Shown: positions 16,500-25,490, counted from the stretch's first letter. The stretch: 51,492 nt of DNA from Candidatus Thorarchaeota archaeon MP8T_1 (GCA_002825465.1 PJER01000017.1:1-51492), one strand, 5' to 3'. Numbers and translations: made by a program. The notes: generated by a model not told the origin, from the sequence alone.

Positions 16500-16907
16500 T
16501 TAGACTCGTCTACCGCGGCGTCCACCACGTTTCCTAGTACCGTCATGAGGCATAGGAGTGACTTCGTCAATGATACCAACTCTAAGACCTGCTCTGCTAA
16601 GAGCTCTAATTGCAGCCTGTGCACCAGGACCCGGGGTCTTTGGACCATGACCTCCAGGAGCACGAACTCGGATGTGAATGCCGTATACTCCTTTGTCCTT
16701 GGCTTCACGTGCTGCCTGAAATGCTGCTTGCATTGCTGCATGGGGTGAAGACTCGTTTCTATCTGCCTTGACCATCATACCGCCTGAGTAGCGAGCAAGA
16801 GTTTCTGCACCAGTGATGTCTGTAATGTGAATAATGGTGTCATTGTATGAAGCGTATATGTGAGCAACTGCCCATTTGTCCGATTTTTCTTCACTCAAGG
16901 TCTTCAT
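16500..16907 (-). CDS. rps11: 30S ribosomal protein uS11
   Basis: uS11 lies on the 30S platform next to the mRNA exit channel. The 135 residues contain [37 protein letters not shown], and the ending [19 protein letters not shown] typical of archaeal/eukaryotic (S14) proteins. The reading frame overlaps the end of uS4 by 17 bases. In many archaea rpoD, eL18 and uL13 follow uS11, but here the operon ends and convergent tiaS comes next. Confidence 0.96.
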   Translation of the reverse strand: MKTLSEEKSDKWAVAHIYASYNDTIIHITDITGAETLARYSGGMMVKADRNESSPHAAMQAAFQAAREAKDKGVYGIHIRVRAPGGHGPKTPGPGAQAAIRALSRAGLRVGIIDEVTPMPHDGTRKRGGRRGRRV

Positions 16908-17574
16908 CTCCGATTGGTTCTACTTCTTCATCAGTTACAGGTCCACTTTTATCGTTATCATCATTCTCATCACGGTCTCTGCGTCCACCTCGGCGTTCGC
17001 CGCGGCCTCTTGGACGTTCATCAAATTCCTCAACCGGTTCAACAACTCTGGTTGCTGCATCAGATGCTGCGATACGGGCAGGATGTGATTGATCATTAAG
17101 TGCGGATTTTGCAGAGTAAGTAATGCGGTCTGCCTCTCCGACAGTGATTAGTCTTGCAGGAGTTGTTACACGAGCGCTATCAAGAGCAATGTGACCATGT
17201 GAAACAAGTTGTCGGGCATGATGCATTGATGCAGCTAAACCCTTTCTAAAAACAATAGTCTGAAGTCTACGTTCAAGAACGTTCTCTAGAGTTAAGTCAA
17301 GAACATGATCTAGTGAAGGCTCTTGAAGCACACCAATTCTTGTGAGTCTGGTAACAAGTTCCTGTTCACTATGTTGTCTCTCGGAGGGTGGCAGAGCAAG
17401 CAAGTTTCTTGCCTGTCGTCTGAAGTTTGAAAGATCTGTACTGTGTTTCCATAGTTCTTTCTTGTTTCTAAGACCATAGGTTCCAATCAATTCTAATTCA
17501 TTCTCAAATCTGTCAGTATCGAATGGTCTCTTTGGAACAACGTACTTCTTTTTCTGTCTGCGCGGATCACCCAT
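16891..17574 (-). CDS. rps4: 30S ribosomal protein uS4 with RG-rich acidic tail
   Basis: uS4 nucleates assembly of the 30S body and contributes to the mRNA entry helicase site. Residues 1-180 match archaeal/eukaryotic (S9) uS4. The start is [19 protein letters not shown]. The S4 RNA-binding domain (about 105-170) includes [23 protein letters not shown] sequence and [14 protein letters not shown]. Residues 185-227 are an extra tail with [16 protein letters not shown] followed by a very acidic end ([12 protein letters not shown]). It is second in uS13-uS4-uS11, with GGAG upstream of the ATG. Confidence 0.95.
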   Translation of the reverse strand: MGDPRRQKKKYVVPKRPFDTDRFENELELIGTYGLRNKKELWKHSTDLSNFRRQARNLLALPPSERQHSEQELVTRLTRIGVLQEPSLDHVLDLTLENVLERRLQTIVFRKGLAASMHHARQLVSHGHIALDSARVTTPARLITVGEADRITYSAKSALNDQSHPARIAASDAATRVVEPVEEFDERPRGRGERRGGRRDRDENDDNDKSGPVTDEEVEPIGDEDLE

Positions 17575-17589
17575 TACTCATTACTCCTA

Positions 17590-18039
17590 CTACAACTTCT
17601 TTCTTGAAACTCCAACAGCCATTCCACCGCGCCCTGTCGTTCTTGTGTGTTGACCTCTTACCTTTAGGCCGAGTGAATGTCGTTCTCCTCTCCATGACTT
17701 GATTCTGCGGAGTCTATCAATATCATTTTTCTGAGCGAAATCAAGGTCTGAGCCAATCAAATGTAACATCTTTCCAGACATTCTGTCTCTTGGTCTGTTT
17801 ACATACCACTCTGGAAGACCAGCACCTGTGGGGTCTCTGAGAATGGTCTCTATTTGTTTGATTGTCTTGTCAGTAATGTAACCAAGACGATCGCTGGGAT
17901 TTAGTCCAAGTTGACTAATAATTGTCTTAGACATTCTAAGGCCCACTCCCCTTATTCTTGTAAGCCCTTGGAGCAGGCATTCTTGACCATCTATGTCAGC
18001 ACTTGCGACACGAACAATATGTTTGTATTCTTGAGACAT
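17590..18039 (-). CDS. rps13: 30S ribosomal protein uS13
   Basis: uS13 sits in the 30S head and contacts tRNA and the 50S subunit. The 149 residues are typical of archaea (eukaryotic S18). HIVRVASADIDGQ is followed by the helix-two-turn-helix segment LTRIRGVGLRMSKTI. The C-terminal KVRGQHTRTTGRGGMAVGVS carries the RGQxTRTTGR signature. It opens the uS13-uS4-uS11 operon; a minus-strand TATA-like GTTATAAGC lies about 55 bases before the start. Confidence 0.96.
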   Translation of the reverse strand: MSQEYKHIVRVASADIDGQECLLQGLTRIRGVGLRMSKTIISQLGLNPSDRLGYITDKTIKQIETILRDPTGAGLPEWYVNRPRDRMSGKMLHLIGSDLDFAQKNDIDRLRRIKSWRGERHSLGLKVRGQHTRTTGRGGMAVGVSRKKL

Positions 18040-18091
18040 CGTCTATAACCTCATCTAGATTGGCTAGAGGCTTGTTCGCCTCTTTTGCGAT

Positions 18092-18139
18092 GCTTATAAC
18101 CGTTTTCATAGAGATACTACTTTCGCAGGTGCTTATAGG
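18092..18139. promoter_or_regulatory. Divergent promoter region, uS13 operon and 18178 gene
   Basis: Two TATA-like elements lie back to back. GTTATAAGC on the minus strand (about 18092-18100) precedes uS13, and CTTATAGG on the plus strand (18132-18139) precedes the unknown gene at 18178. Both have spacing that would give short 5' leaders. Confidence 0.4.
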
Positions 18140-18177
18140 TCAAAGTCAGTCACAAGAGTACGAGGAACACTCTCTTG

Positions 18178-18543
18178 ATGTCTGAACCTGAACTCACGCC
18201 ATCTATAATAGCAACAATCCCGGATCTTGTCAAGGAGATTTTGCTTAATCCTAAACAATTCAGAACACCACATAGACGAATAATGTTATCCAGCAATAGC
18301 ATTGCAAATAGGTTCATCTTTGCGAGATGGGAAATCAGACCATCGCAACGAAGAAGACACAAGGATCTTTTTGCTGAGGTCAGGAAAGAGTGTCGGAGAT
18401 ATTTCAAGTATCTGTTGAATAACGGAAGAATTACCTGCGACAGAAAGGGTCCAAGTGTTTCTTTTGGCGTTTTCAAATTTGATGAGATTCGTGGAAATCT
18501 AATCCTTGGATTTACTAGATTAGACAAGTTTCCCTATTACTAG
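18178..18543 (+). CDS. Small basic protein, unknown
   Basis: I do not recognise this 121-residue protein. It has no membrane segment and is strongly basic. A central RWEIRPSQRRRHKDLF and RKECRRYFKYLLNNGRIT suggest nucleic-acid or ribosome contact, followed by a strand-rich end (VSFGVFKFDEIRGNLILGF). ATG 18178 is chosen over TTG 18175. GAGG lies about 12 bases upstream and CTTATAGG about 40 upstream. It is divergent from the uS13 operon and convergent with the first GTPase (10-base gap). Confidence 0.6.
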   Translation: MSEPELTPSIIATIPDLVKEILLNPKQFRTPHRRIMLSSNSIANRFIFARWEIRPSQRRRHKDLFAEVRKECRRYFKYLLNNGRITCDRKGPSVSFGVFKFDEIRGNLILGFTRLDKFPYY

Positions 18544-18552
18544 TTGTATGGA

Positions 18553-19440
18553 TTATTCTGGTACGAAAGTAAGTAGTTCATCAGGGGGAATGTCTGGGAC
18601 TCCTAGCTTGAAGTGTTCACATAGAACACAGATTAGTGCGTTTAGTAGATTGTTTCTGTAAGCTAGATCAATAGCAATCATTGAACGTGCATCCACTCCC
18701 ATGACCTTACTAATTGCTGAAGGGTCCAGCGCATTTGACAAGTCCTGCTTGTTTGCAAAGATGATTATCGGAATCTCCGGATGGTTCTTTTGAATCGACG
18801 CTATAATGCCTTTTGATGAAATGATATTTTTCAATGAAGAATCAGTAAGGAAGAAGATCATATCAGTCGAACTGAAATCCCAGAGTTTCCTTGAGGTCTC
18901 TTGACCAGCAAAATCAAGAATCATTATCTCATAGTTTGCAAATCTAATATTTTCGATAACTTCGGTGTTCAATGCAATTGTCGGATAATGTTCTCTTGGT
19001 GGTATCTCTCCCATAAGTAGACGAAGGAGAGAAGTCTTTCCAACGCCGCTCTCTCCAACAAATGAAATGACAAATTTCGAGAGAATATATTCATCTATTA
19101 TTCGCACAAAATTTTCTTTGACATATTTCGTTGATTCCTTTTCAAGAATTCCTTTCAAAACACGTGAAGCTCTGTTAATCTTCTTAATGACTTCATCGTC
19201 CTGTTCATTGAGATCTGTGATAAAAATGATGAGTACATCTTTTCCACACTCACGACTGTAGAATTGAAAATCGTCAATAACTGCTGGTTTGTATTTCAGT
19301 CGCTCAGATTGCTCAATCATCTCTAGCAGGGTTTTCATATATTTGTTCAACTGTGTTTGTGAGACCTTATGAGTCCAGTAGGGAACAGATACGATTTTCT
19401 TCCGGCTCTTTGCATTCATCAGGACGGCATTGAAAATCAT
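18553..19440 (-). CDS. Arf-like small GTPase with N-terminal extra domain (paralogue 1)
   Basis: This 295-residue protein belongs to the small GTPase superfamily. The G domain at about 121-285 has P-loop GESGVGKTS (129-137), a switch I threonine in YPTIALNTE (T154), DFAGQE (176-181, catalytic Gln present) and NKQD (230-233). A standard G5 SAK motif is not evident; DLAYRN occupies that place. Residues 1-120 form an alpha/beta domain (LIIFITDLNE) resembling a longin- or roadblock-type module. There is no lipidation cysteine at the end. The start is trimmed to ATG 19440 because GAGG precedes it and the neighbouring paralogue begins at the same point. Such GTPases are abundant in Asgard archaea; the partner is unknown. 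Confidence 0.85.
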   Translation of the reverse strand: MIFNAVLMNAKSRKKIVSVPYWTHKVSQTQLNKYMKTLLEMIEQSERLKYKPAVIDDFQFYSRECGKDVLIIFITDLNEQDDEVIKKINRASRVLKGILEKESTKYVKENFVRIIDEYILSKFVISFVGESGVGKTSLLRLLMGEIPPREHYPTIALNTEVIENIRFANYEIMILDFAGQETSRKLWDFSSTDMIFFLTDSSLKNIISSKGIIASIQKNHPEIPIIIFANKQDLSNALDPSAISKVMGVDARSMIAIDLAYRNNLLNALICVLCEHFKLGVPDIPPDELLTFVPE

Positions 19441-19590
19441 AGACTGTTCCTCAAGTTCAATTCTAACTACTGAATGGCTAAACGGCAATACCTCTTATTT
19501 GTCGTAAAATGTGTCCAAAACCCACCTCTTAAGATGTTGTATGATTTATTCAGATAGAATTAAGAAAAACTATACGTCTTTTTTCATTCC

Positions 19591-20487
19591 TTATTCTTCA
19601 GTGAACCTAAGAATATCCTCTACTGGCAAGTCTGGGACTTGAAGGCTTACATGCTTCGCGGCAATATCAAGAAGAAGTTTCAGTATATTATTTCTATAGG
19701 CTAGATCGATAGCTACTAAGGGATGTGTTTCTGCACCAATCATCCTTTCTATGATTGAAGCATCAAGTGCATTAGGCAAGTCTTGTTTGTTAGCTATCAT
19801 AATGATAGGAAGATGAGGTGCGTCACGTCTGATCGTCTGAAACATATCTTTTGAGATGAAGATGTTTCTCAGCGTTGAGTCTGTGATTAGTAATATGATG
19901 TCTGCACCTTGAAAATAGAGTTTCCAGAGTTTTCTGAACTGTTCCCGCCCCTCAAAATCCCAGATAACAAGCGAATAGTTTGCAAAGTGAATATTCTCGA
20001 TTACTTTCATCCCAAGTGTGATGGTTGGTAAATCATACTGAACTGGTGACATCTCACCTAAAAGAAGGTGAAGTAATGTTGTTTTTCCTACGCCAGTTTC
20101 TCCCACAAGTGCCACTTTGAGTTTGGAACGAACAAAGGGATTGATCAACCTCTCATAATTGTCCTTAACGAATGGTAAAGACTTTTGTTCTAGAATCTCT
20201 GCAATTCCACTAGCAGCTTCTTGTATCTTCTCTGTAACAGACTTATCATTCTCTTCAATATCTGTTATGAAGATAAGGAGAGTATCATCAGTTACTTCTT
20301 GTGTGAAGTACTTACTTCCACCTATAACTAAAGAAACACCAATCGATTCCTTTTCGTCATTGAGCAATTGTTGATATGCCTCGAGAAACTCATTGATATC
20401 ACTCAATGAGATTTTCACAGTCCAATATTCAGTCGTAGCTATTGTCTTCCCATTCTCGATGTCAAGAAGGACTGTGCTGTGAATCAT
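19591..20487 (-). CDS. Arf-like small GTPase with N-terminal extra domain (paralogue 2, Gln to Arg)
   Basis: This 298-residue protein is a tandem paralogue of the GTPase at 18553-19440 and can be aligned end to end by eye. The P-loop is GETGVGKTT (129-137), the G4 motif NKQD (233-236), and the DLAYRN box and the ending VPDLP are shared. The G3 motif reads DFEGRE (177-182), so the glutamine that normally positions the catalytic water is replaced by arginine. Intrinsic GTP hydrolysis is therefore expected to be weak (inference). The N-terminal 120 residues again look like a longin/roadblock-type fold (LLIFITDIEE). GAGGAA precedes the ATG. A 150-base gap with its own TATA-like site separates the two copies. 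Confidence 0.85.
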   Translation of the reverse strand: MIHSTVLLDIENGKTIATTEYWTVKISLSDINEFLEAYQQLLNDEKESIGVSLVIGGSKYFTQEVTDDTLLIFITDIEENDKSVTEKIQEAASGIAEILEQKSLPFVKDNYERLINPFVRSKLKVALVGETGVGKTTLLHLLLGEMSPVQYDLPTITLGMKVIENIHFANYSLVIWDFEGREQFRKLWKLYFQGADIILLITDSTLRNIFISKDMFQTIRRDAPHLPIIMIANKQDLPNALDASIIERMIGAETHPLVAIDLAYRNNILKLLLDIAAKHVSLQVPDLPVEDILRFTEE

Positions 20488-20612
20488 CTTCGATGGTTCC
20501 TCTTCCTTTGGATATACTATCTAGGAATCGAATCTATTTCAAAATTCAGTAAGTGTACATTTCTCAAGCATTTAAGATGAATTAGGACAAATCAAGTATA
20601 TAGAAAAGAAGA

Positions 20613-20733
20613 TGGCGCTGAGGATGAGATTCGAACTCATGCCTCCGATTGGAGAATAGCTGTCTTAGCGAAGGTCGCAAAGACAACCATCGTTTCCAGG
20701 CTATCGCCGTGATCCAGGCTTGGCTACCTCAGC
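20613..20733 (-). tRNA. tRNA-Ser (GGA) with intron
   Basis: The acceptor stem GCTGAGG/CCTCAGC is perfect, with discriminator G and encoded CCA (20613-20615). The D arm GCC...GGC is followed by anticodon stem ATAGC/GCTAT with loop CTGGAA-A; the anticodon is GGA (20697-20695). A 32-base intron (20662-20693) lies after position 37, and its TGTCTT/AAGACA and GCGA/TCGC pairs suit a bulge-helix-bulge splice site. The long variable arm (CTCC-AATC-GGAG) confirms a serine-type tRNA, and the T arm is ATGAG-TTCGAAT-CTCAT. It lies 28 bases after the asparaginase gene on the same strand. Confidence 0.93.
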
Positions 20734-20761
20734 TTATGGGTTGTGACTTCCTATCCCCTTT

Positions 20762-21823
20762 TCATCTTTTCGACTTGTCTCTTTGTGGTGATGCTGTTAT
20801 GAATGACATTTCACCAACGTAACTAATAGACATCATCTCTCGGACTCGGTCTGGTTCAGTAGTATGACCAAGTACCCATGCTAATTTCACAAAGGTTGCT
20901 TCAGATGTCATATCGTGTGCGCTCATTGCTCCGACATCCCTTGCTGCAACGCCTACTTCATAGATTGAGAGATCTGCTTGACCAAAGGCACACTGAGAGC
21001 TCACTACGACGAAACATTTCTGATCGACTGCTTGCAAGATTCCACCAGTCAGTGCATTCTCATCAGTTGGGATATTTCCAGATCCATATCCCTCAATGAT
21101 AATACCCCGATATCCCATGTCCACAATGCGTGAGAGTGTCTGTGGAGGAAGTCCTGGAAAGACCTTCAAAAGAAATACTCTGTCATCAAGTCTGGTATCA
21201 AACCGAGGAATCAGGGAATGGTCTCGTTTCTTCCTTCCTTCATAAAGCACAATATCTCGTGCAAGAATCCCAATTGGTGATGGGTCCATCGAATCAAATG
21301 CATCGTATGAGTTGACCCGTACCTTCTTGGTTCGTGTAGCTCTATGTATCTCTCCATTAAACACAATACAGGTTTCTCCTAGGTCTCCAAAGGCAGCAAC
21401 TCGAATTGCGTCCAAGAGGTTTCGAGGTCCATCACTCCAGGGAACACTCGCGGGTATTTGAGCTCCTGTAAATACAATTGGTCTTCCAAAGTCCTGGATC
21501 ATGAAGCTGATGGCTGCTGCAGAATATGTCATTGTGTCAGTCCCATGAGAGACCACAACACCTTGAAGATCTGGTATCTCTTCACTGATTTCTTTGATTG
21601 CTCCTGCGAGAGTCTGCCAGTGATGAGGTTGTGCATTAGCTGAATCAAGTTGATACAGCTCTCTCTTGATGACCTCTACATTTCCCATCCCCTTTGGAAG
21701 TCGATCAAGTAAAGCATCTACTGAGAGACCTGGTCGTAAGGCACGTATTTTCTCATCATAGATGCTTGATATAGTCCCACCTGTTGTAATCAGGCAGATC
21801 TTAATAGTTTCTTCATTAGCCAT
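20762..21823 (-). CDS. ansA: L-asparaginase, type I (AnsA-like)
   Basis: This enzyme hydrolyses asparagine to aspartate and ammonia. The first active-site threonine lies in ICLITTGGTISS (about residues 9-20), the second in VVSHGTDTMTYSAAAISFM, and FTGAQIPASVPWSDGPRNL follows. The 353-residue length fits a free cytosolic asparaginase. The related GatD subunit of Glu-tRNA(Gln) amidotransferase carries an extra N-terminal domain of about 80 residues that is absent here, and no gatE lies nearby. ATG 21823 is used; ATG 21844 adds only seven unmatched residues. The gene is followed by tRNA-Ser. Confidence 0.8.
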   Translation of the reverse strand: MANEETIKICLITTGGTISSIYDEKIRALRPGLSVDALLDRLPKGMGNVEVIKRELYQLDSANAQPHHWQTLAGAIKEISEEIPDLQGVVVSHGTDTMTYSAAAISFMIQDFGRPIVFTGAQIPASVPWSDGPRNLLDAIRVAAFGDLGETCIVFNGEIHRATRTKKVRVNSYDAFDSMDPSPIGILARDIVLYEGRKKRDHSLIPRFDTRLDDRVFLLKVFPGLPPQTLSRIVDMGYRGIIIEGYGSGNIPTDENALTGGILQAVDQKCFVVVSSQCAFGQADLSIYEVGVAARDVGAMSAHDMTSEATFVKLAWVLGHTTEPDRVREMMSISYVGEMSFITASPQRDKSKR

Positions 21824-21903
21824 CGTACGATACCCAATCCACATTCGTAATAGGAGATTTATGCATGTTGTGATATAATAAATTCAAAGGACTGATACAG
21901 AGA

Positions 21904-23079
21904 ATGAGAGATCTTCTAATCATCGGTGGCGGCCCAGCAGGAGCTACATGTGCTAGGCAGGCTGCACTGAATGGTCTAGAAGTAACGCTTATTGAAAAAC
22001 AAAAATACCCCCGACCGAAACCTTGTGGAGGAGCTCTGAGCCCACGTGTCACATCTCTCTTGGATTTTGATATATCGCATCTAACTGATAGTAAATTCTC
22101 AGGGGCTAAAGTCCATAGACCTTCAGGAAAAGTAAGTATACTCACAAGAGATAATCTGGAGGCACATCTGATTCAACGAAGTGAGTTTGATAGATTTCTC
22201 ATTGGAAAGGCAGAAGAAGCTGGTGCTGAGATTGTCACCGAGAATGAGATAGTTGCTGTTGAGCAATTGCGGTCTGGTATACGAGCTCTGGGCGTGGGTG
22301 ATTCCTATAAGGCTCGACTACTTGTTGGTGCTGATGGAGTCAATGGAATCACAGCAAGGCAGCTAGGTATTCGTCGTCAGTGGCAACCTGATAATGTTGC
22401 AGTATGTATAGATGCAGAAGCCACATTGACCTCTGGTCCTGAGAAACGGGAATCGTTTATTGATATCTTCTACGGATCTGTTGAATGGGGATATGGTTGG
22501 TTCTTTCCGAGGGCAAATAGTGCAAATATCGGTCTTGGTTGCAGAATTGACAAGGCTGCAGGTCTTCGTAACAAATGGGACAAATTTCTATCACAGATTA
22601 CAATGGTAAAAGAACTTGAGATGGAAATCTCACAAAAGACTTCTGCCCGTGTACCTCTTGGCGGATTACCTGGTCGTATCATTGGAAGACGTTCGATGCT
22701 TGTTGGTGATGCTGCAGGACTAGTTTCTCCTATATCTGGAGAGGGCATCTCATTTGCCATTGAATCTGGGACCCTTGCTGCAAATGTTGCAACAGAAGCA
22801 GTTCAAATGAAATCCTCTACTCACATTGTTGAGTATGATAGAAGAATGAAAAAACAGTATCTCGAAGAATTGAAAGATCTGCGGTCTCTTGCTGATATCT
22901 TATACAAGTCGGAAAGCAATCTAGAACTGATTTTTGACATACTTGATAGAGACCAGGTTCTACGAGAATACTTCACTGATATATTTGTAAGAATCACTCC
23001 GTACTCTAAACTGAAATACAAGATAGCAAAGAGACTCCTTACTAGACATCCTCGAAAAGCCATCAAATTAGGATTCTAA
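21904..23079 (+). CDS. Geranylgeranyl reductase family flavoprotein
   Basis: This FAD-dependent enzyme of 391 residues is related to archaeal digeranylgeranylglycerophospholipid reductase and plant/bacterial ChlP. The dinucleotide-binding motif LIIGGGPAGATCARQAA is at the start, KPCGGALSPRV is the family signature, LLVGADGVNG follows, and MLVGDAAGLVSPISGEG is the second FAD contact. It probably saturates double bonds of isoprenoid chains of membrane lipids or quinones; the substrate cannot be told from sequence. It is divergent from ansA, and its end overlaps the rnz stop by 4 bases (convergent). Confidence 0.85.
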   Translation: MRDLLIIGGGPAGATCARQAALNGLEVTLIEKQKYPRPKPCGGALSPRVTSLLDFDISHLTDSKFSGAKVHRPSGKVSILTRDNLEAHLIQRSEFDRFLIGKAEEAGAEIVTENEIVAVEQLRSGIRALGVGDSYKARLLVGADGVNGITARQLGIRRQWQPDNVAVCIDAEATLTSGPEKRESFIDIFYGSVEWGYGWFFPRANSANIGLGCRIDKAAGLRNKWDKFLSQITMVKELEMEISQKTSARVPLGGLPGRIIGRRSMLVGDAAGLVSPISGEGISFAIESGTLAANVATEAVQMKSSTHIVEYDRRMKKQYLEELKDLRSLADILYKSESNLELIFDILDRDQVLREYFTDIFVRITPYSKLKYKIAKRLLTRHPRKAIKLGF

Positions 23080-24029
23080 TTTTGAGGTTGTAATCCCTGC
23101 TCAATAATACTTGAACTTCCATCACTATCAATTTTAATTTTCATGAGGTCTCTTGCAAGAACTGTGTTTGTGAAGAATTGTTTTCCTTCCCTTATGATAT
23201 CTGAACCATCAAAATATCGAGGGCTGTAGTGTGTAAGAATAAGCAGTCCAACATTGGATTCAATGGCAAGCTCAGCTATTGCTTTTGCTGTTGAATGACT
23301 TCTCTGTTCTGCTAATTCCTCATGTTCGTTTGTATACATTGCCTCTGCTATCAAAACATTTGCATCTTTTGCTGCCTCTCTCAATGCCTGACATGGTCTT
23401 GTATCACCTGAGTAGACAATCTTAATGGGTGAAGGACAAGGTCCGGTAATGTCTTCGGGATTCACAGTAGTACCATTTTCAAGCTTTACTGATTTTCCCG
23501 AGGCTAGCTTCTTCCAGAGTGGTCCCTTCCTCACCCCTCTTTTCTCCGCTTTTTCTGGAATGAACTTTCCTGTGGGTTTCTGAATTATGAGTTCATATCC
23601 CAATGCATATCCACGATGGTCTACTTCAAAAGCTCTCACTGTCAAATCGTTTTCTTGGAATATAATTCCAGGTTCAATTCCAAAGACTACTGTTTCAAAT
23701 GTTGTACCTAAGTTAATTGTACTCTGATTCATTTTTACATATTCAATGAGTTCCTTTGGGCCAAAGACCTTGAGGGGATTTAATCTCCCTAAGAGTGAGA
23801 ATCTGAGCAAGAGTCCAGGCAAACCCAATATATGATCTGCATGCATATGACTAACGAAGATTGCCATCTTCTTGTTAGTTCCAAGGTTTGCTCTTTCCAT
23901 CTGCCTTTGTACATCTTCTCCAGCATCAAATAGCAACTGCCAGCCTTGATATCTAATAGCAACTGCAGGTAAGTTTCTGTTTTCAGTTGGCATACTGCCA
24001 CCTGTACCAAGCATAATAATTTCCAGCAT
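23076..24029 (-). CDS. rnz: Ribonuclease Z
   Basis: RNase Z cuts tRNA precursors at the 3' end. The 317-residue metallo-beta-lactamase-fold protein starts MLEIIMLGTGGSMPT and has the zinc motif SHMHADHILGLPGLL (HxHxDH). A flexible-arm region of about 40 residues lies at 160-200, with IVYSGDTRPC and the distal His in LILTHYSPRY. This is the normal short (tRNase Z-S) form. It lies downstream of the large HTH regulator on the same strand with a 51-base gap. The intron-containing tRNA-Ser and RNase P RNA are also in this window. Confidence 0.95.
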   Translation of the reverse strand: MLEIIMLGTGGSMPTENRNLPAVAIRYQGWQLLFDAGEDVQRQMERANLGTNKKMAIFVSHMHADHILGLPGLLLRFSLLGRLNPLKVFGPKELIEYVKMNQSTINLGTTFETVVFGIEPGIIFQENDLTVRAFEVDHRGYALGYELIIQKPTGKFIPEKAEKRGVRKGPLWKKLASGKSVKLENGTTVNPEDITGPCPSPIKIVYSGDTRPCQALREAAKDANVLIAEAMYTNEHEELAEQRSHSTAKAIAELAIESNVGLLILTHYSPRYFDGSDIIREGKQFFTNTVLARDLMKIKIDSDGSSSIIEQGLQPQN

Positions 24030-24080
24030 TCAGACTCATTTATTGGGAAACACGGATACAAGATATGACTTGTGCTTCTC

Positions 24081-25490
24081 CTATGCTAGATCTATAGGAA
24101 TCTCGCTTTCAGAGGCATCCTTTCTCATTATGCCATATGAAACCACATCAAAATATCGACTGGTATCCCATTTCCAAGTCTTTGCTCTTCTATCAAACAT
24201 AGATGAGACCTTTGTTTTCACTCCAGAACCTGCGGCAACACGATGAATGGAGTATTTATGAACCTTTGAAATCTCATCATTCATTACATTAATCAGATCT
24301 CTTCCTGAACCTGTAGGAAGTGCTGTACTCAATAGTACTCTCTTTTCACCACTCTCCAAGTTACGAATTTGACTCTGATAGGTTAGTGGCAATTTTGACC
24401 AGGCAGGAGCAATGTCTCCAGCAATATCAGGACTAAGTAGACTGATAACACGGTCTCCCAGCTGAGGAATACTAACATGTGCTCGTGGTAGAATTATGTT
24501 ATTTTTCAGTAGGTATGCGCGTTTTCTAAATGCTGAGGACTCTGAGAGGTTTGTTGTTTTCACAATGTCACCTGCAGTTCCATCTAGACTATGAATCAGA
24601 GCATCCATTACCAAGACTTCCGAACTGGTGAACTTAACAGGATCCTCGACTGAAGGCGGAGGTATTTCGGACATTGTAAGAGTATCACCTCCTTTCCTCA
24701 ACATCAATCTGAAGTGGAGGAGGTCTAGATTCCACCCCTCACGTTTATTGAAATATGTTCCATCGAATCTGGGAATACCTGTTGAAAGTCGCCAGATACT
24801 TGCATTAGAAGTAAAATCTCGTAGACTGCGTACAACCTCTACCATATCGCTAATTTTCGTATGAGGGACATTGACAACTGTAAATACTACGGAAGGACTA
24901 CCATCTACAAAGAGCATCTTCTGGGTGTATGGTCCACTCAACACCATAGAGGGATTCTCAAGAAGTATGAGAAGACGATCTAGACCCAATCTATTTGGGT
25001 TCAACATTCCTCCTACTCGAAGGACTCCACTGTCATTCAGTCGTTTCTGTGCTCTTCGACTCTGTGCATAGGATAACCCTGCTTGCTTTGCTAACTCTCT
25101 CAATGAAAGTCGTGGATTCTTGAGAACTTTTTCCAAGAACGGGAGCTCTGCCCGAGTAAGGTTAGAGATGTTCAATTTCCAAAGATCGACAATCAAGCTC
25201 ATGACATCTCGTTGCGTAATGATTTCAACACCACCGAGGCTAACAACATCCTGGAGTTTTTTCTCAAGTAGTGTACTCAGACTACCTCTGTAGGATAAGA
25301 CAATCTTCTGTAGTAGTCTGAAATCTGCATCCTCTGTGAAGACTTCCAATTGCCCACCTACTTCAAATGTTTTGATAAATTTCAGGATTGCTGATGCACT
25401 TGGTGACAACTTACGTTTGAAATCTGGTTTTTCATTGGTAGGCAATCCTATCTCTTCCTGACCCGTTCTTTCTACTGCTGGTTGAGTCAC
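24081..25490 (-). CDS. Large winged-helix regulator with two HTH domains
   Basis: This 469-residue protein is probably a DNA-binding regulator. A first helix-turn-helix of Lrp/AsnC style is at about 118-160 (LSLRELAKQAGLSYAQSRRA followed by RLNDSGVLRVGG). A second is at about 290-330 (TAGDIVKTTNLSESSAFRKR). Each is followed by a mixed alpha/beta segment that may bind a ligand or mediate dimerisation. The N-terminal 100 residues are of unknown type. The start is GTG with GGGGG upstream. It sits between the TrmB-like regulator and rnz. The target genes are unknown. Confidence 0.65.
   Translation of the reverse strand: MTQPAVERTGQEEIGLPTNEKPDFKRKLSPSASAILKFIKTFEVGGQLEVFTEDADFRLLQKIVLSYRGSLSTLLEKKLQDVVSLGGVEIITQRDVMSLIVDLWKLNISNLTRAELPFLEKVLKNPRLSLRELAKQAGLSYAQSRRAQKRLNDSGVLRVGGMLNPNRLGLDRLLILLENPSMVLSGPYTQKMLFVDGSPSVVFTVVNVPHTKISDMVEVVRSLRDFTSNASIWRLSTGIPRFDGTYFNKREGWNLDLLHFRLMLRKGGDTLTMSEIPPPSVEDPVKFTSSEVLVMDALIHSLDGTAGDIVKTTNLSESSAFRKRAYLLKNNIILPRAHVSIPQLGDRVISLLSPDIAGDIAPAWSKLPLTYQSQIRNLESGEKRVLLSTALPTGSGRDLINVMNDEISKVHKYSIHRVAAGSGVKTKVSSMFDRRAKTWKWDTSRYFDVVSYGIMRKDASESEIPIDLA

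Noticed and set aside
16847..17099. Overlapping plus-strand frames rich in Ser/Arg
   Set aside because: They lie antisense to the RG-rich tail of uS4 and arise from its biased composition.
20762..21823. GatD subunit of Glu-tRNA(Gln) amidotransferase
   Set aside because: The N-terminal extra domain of GatD is absent and no gatE lies nearby; a free type I asparaginase fits better.
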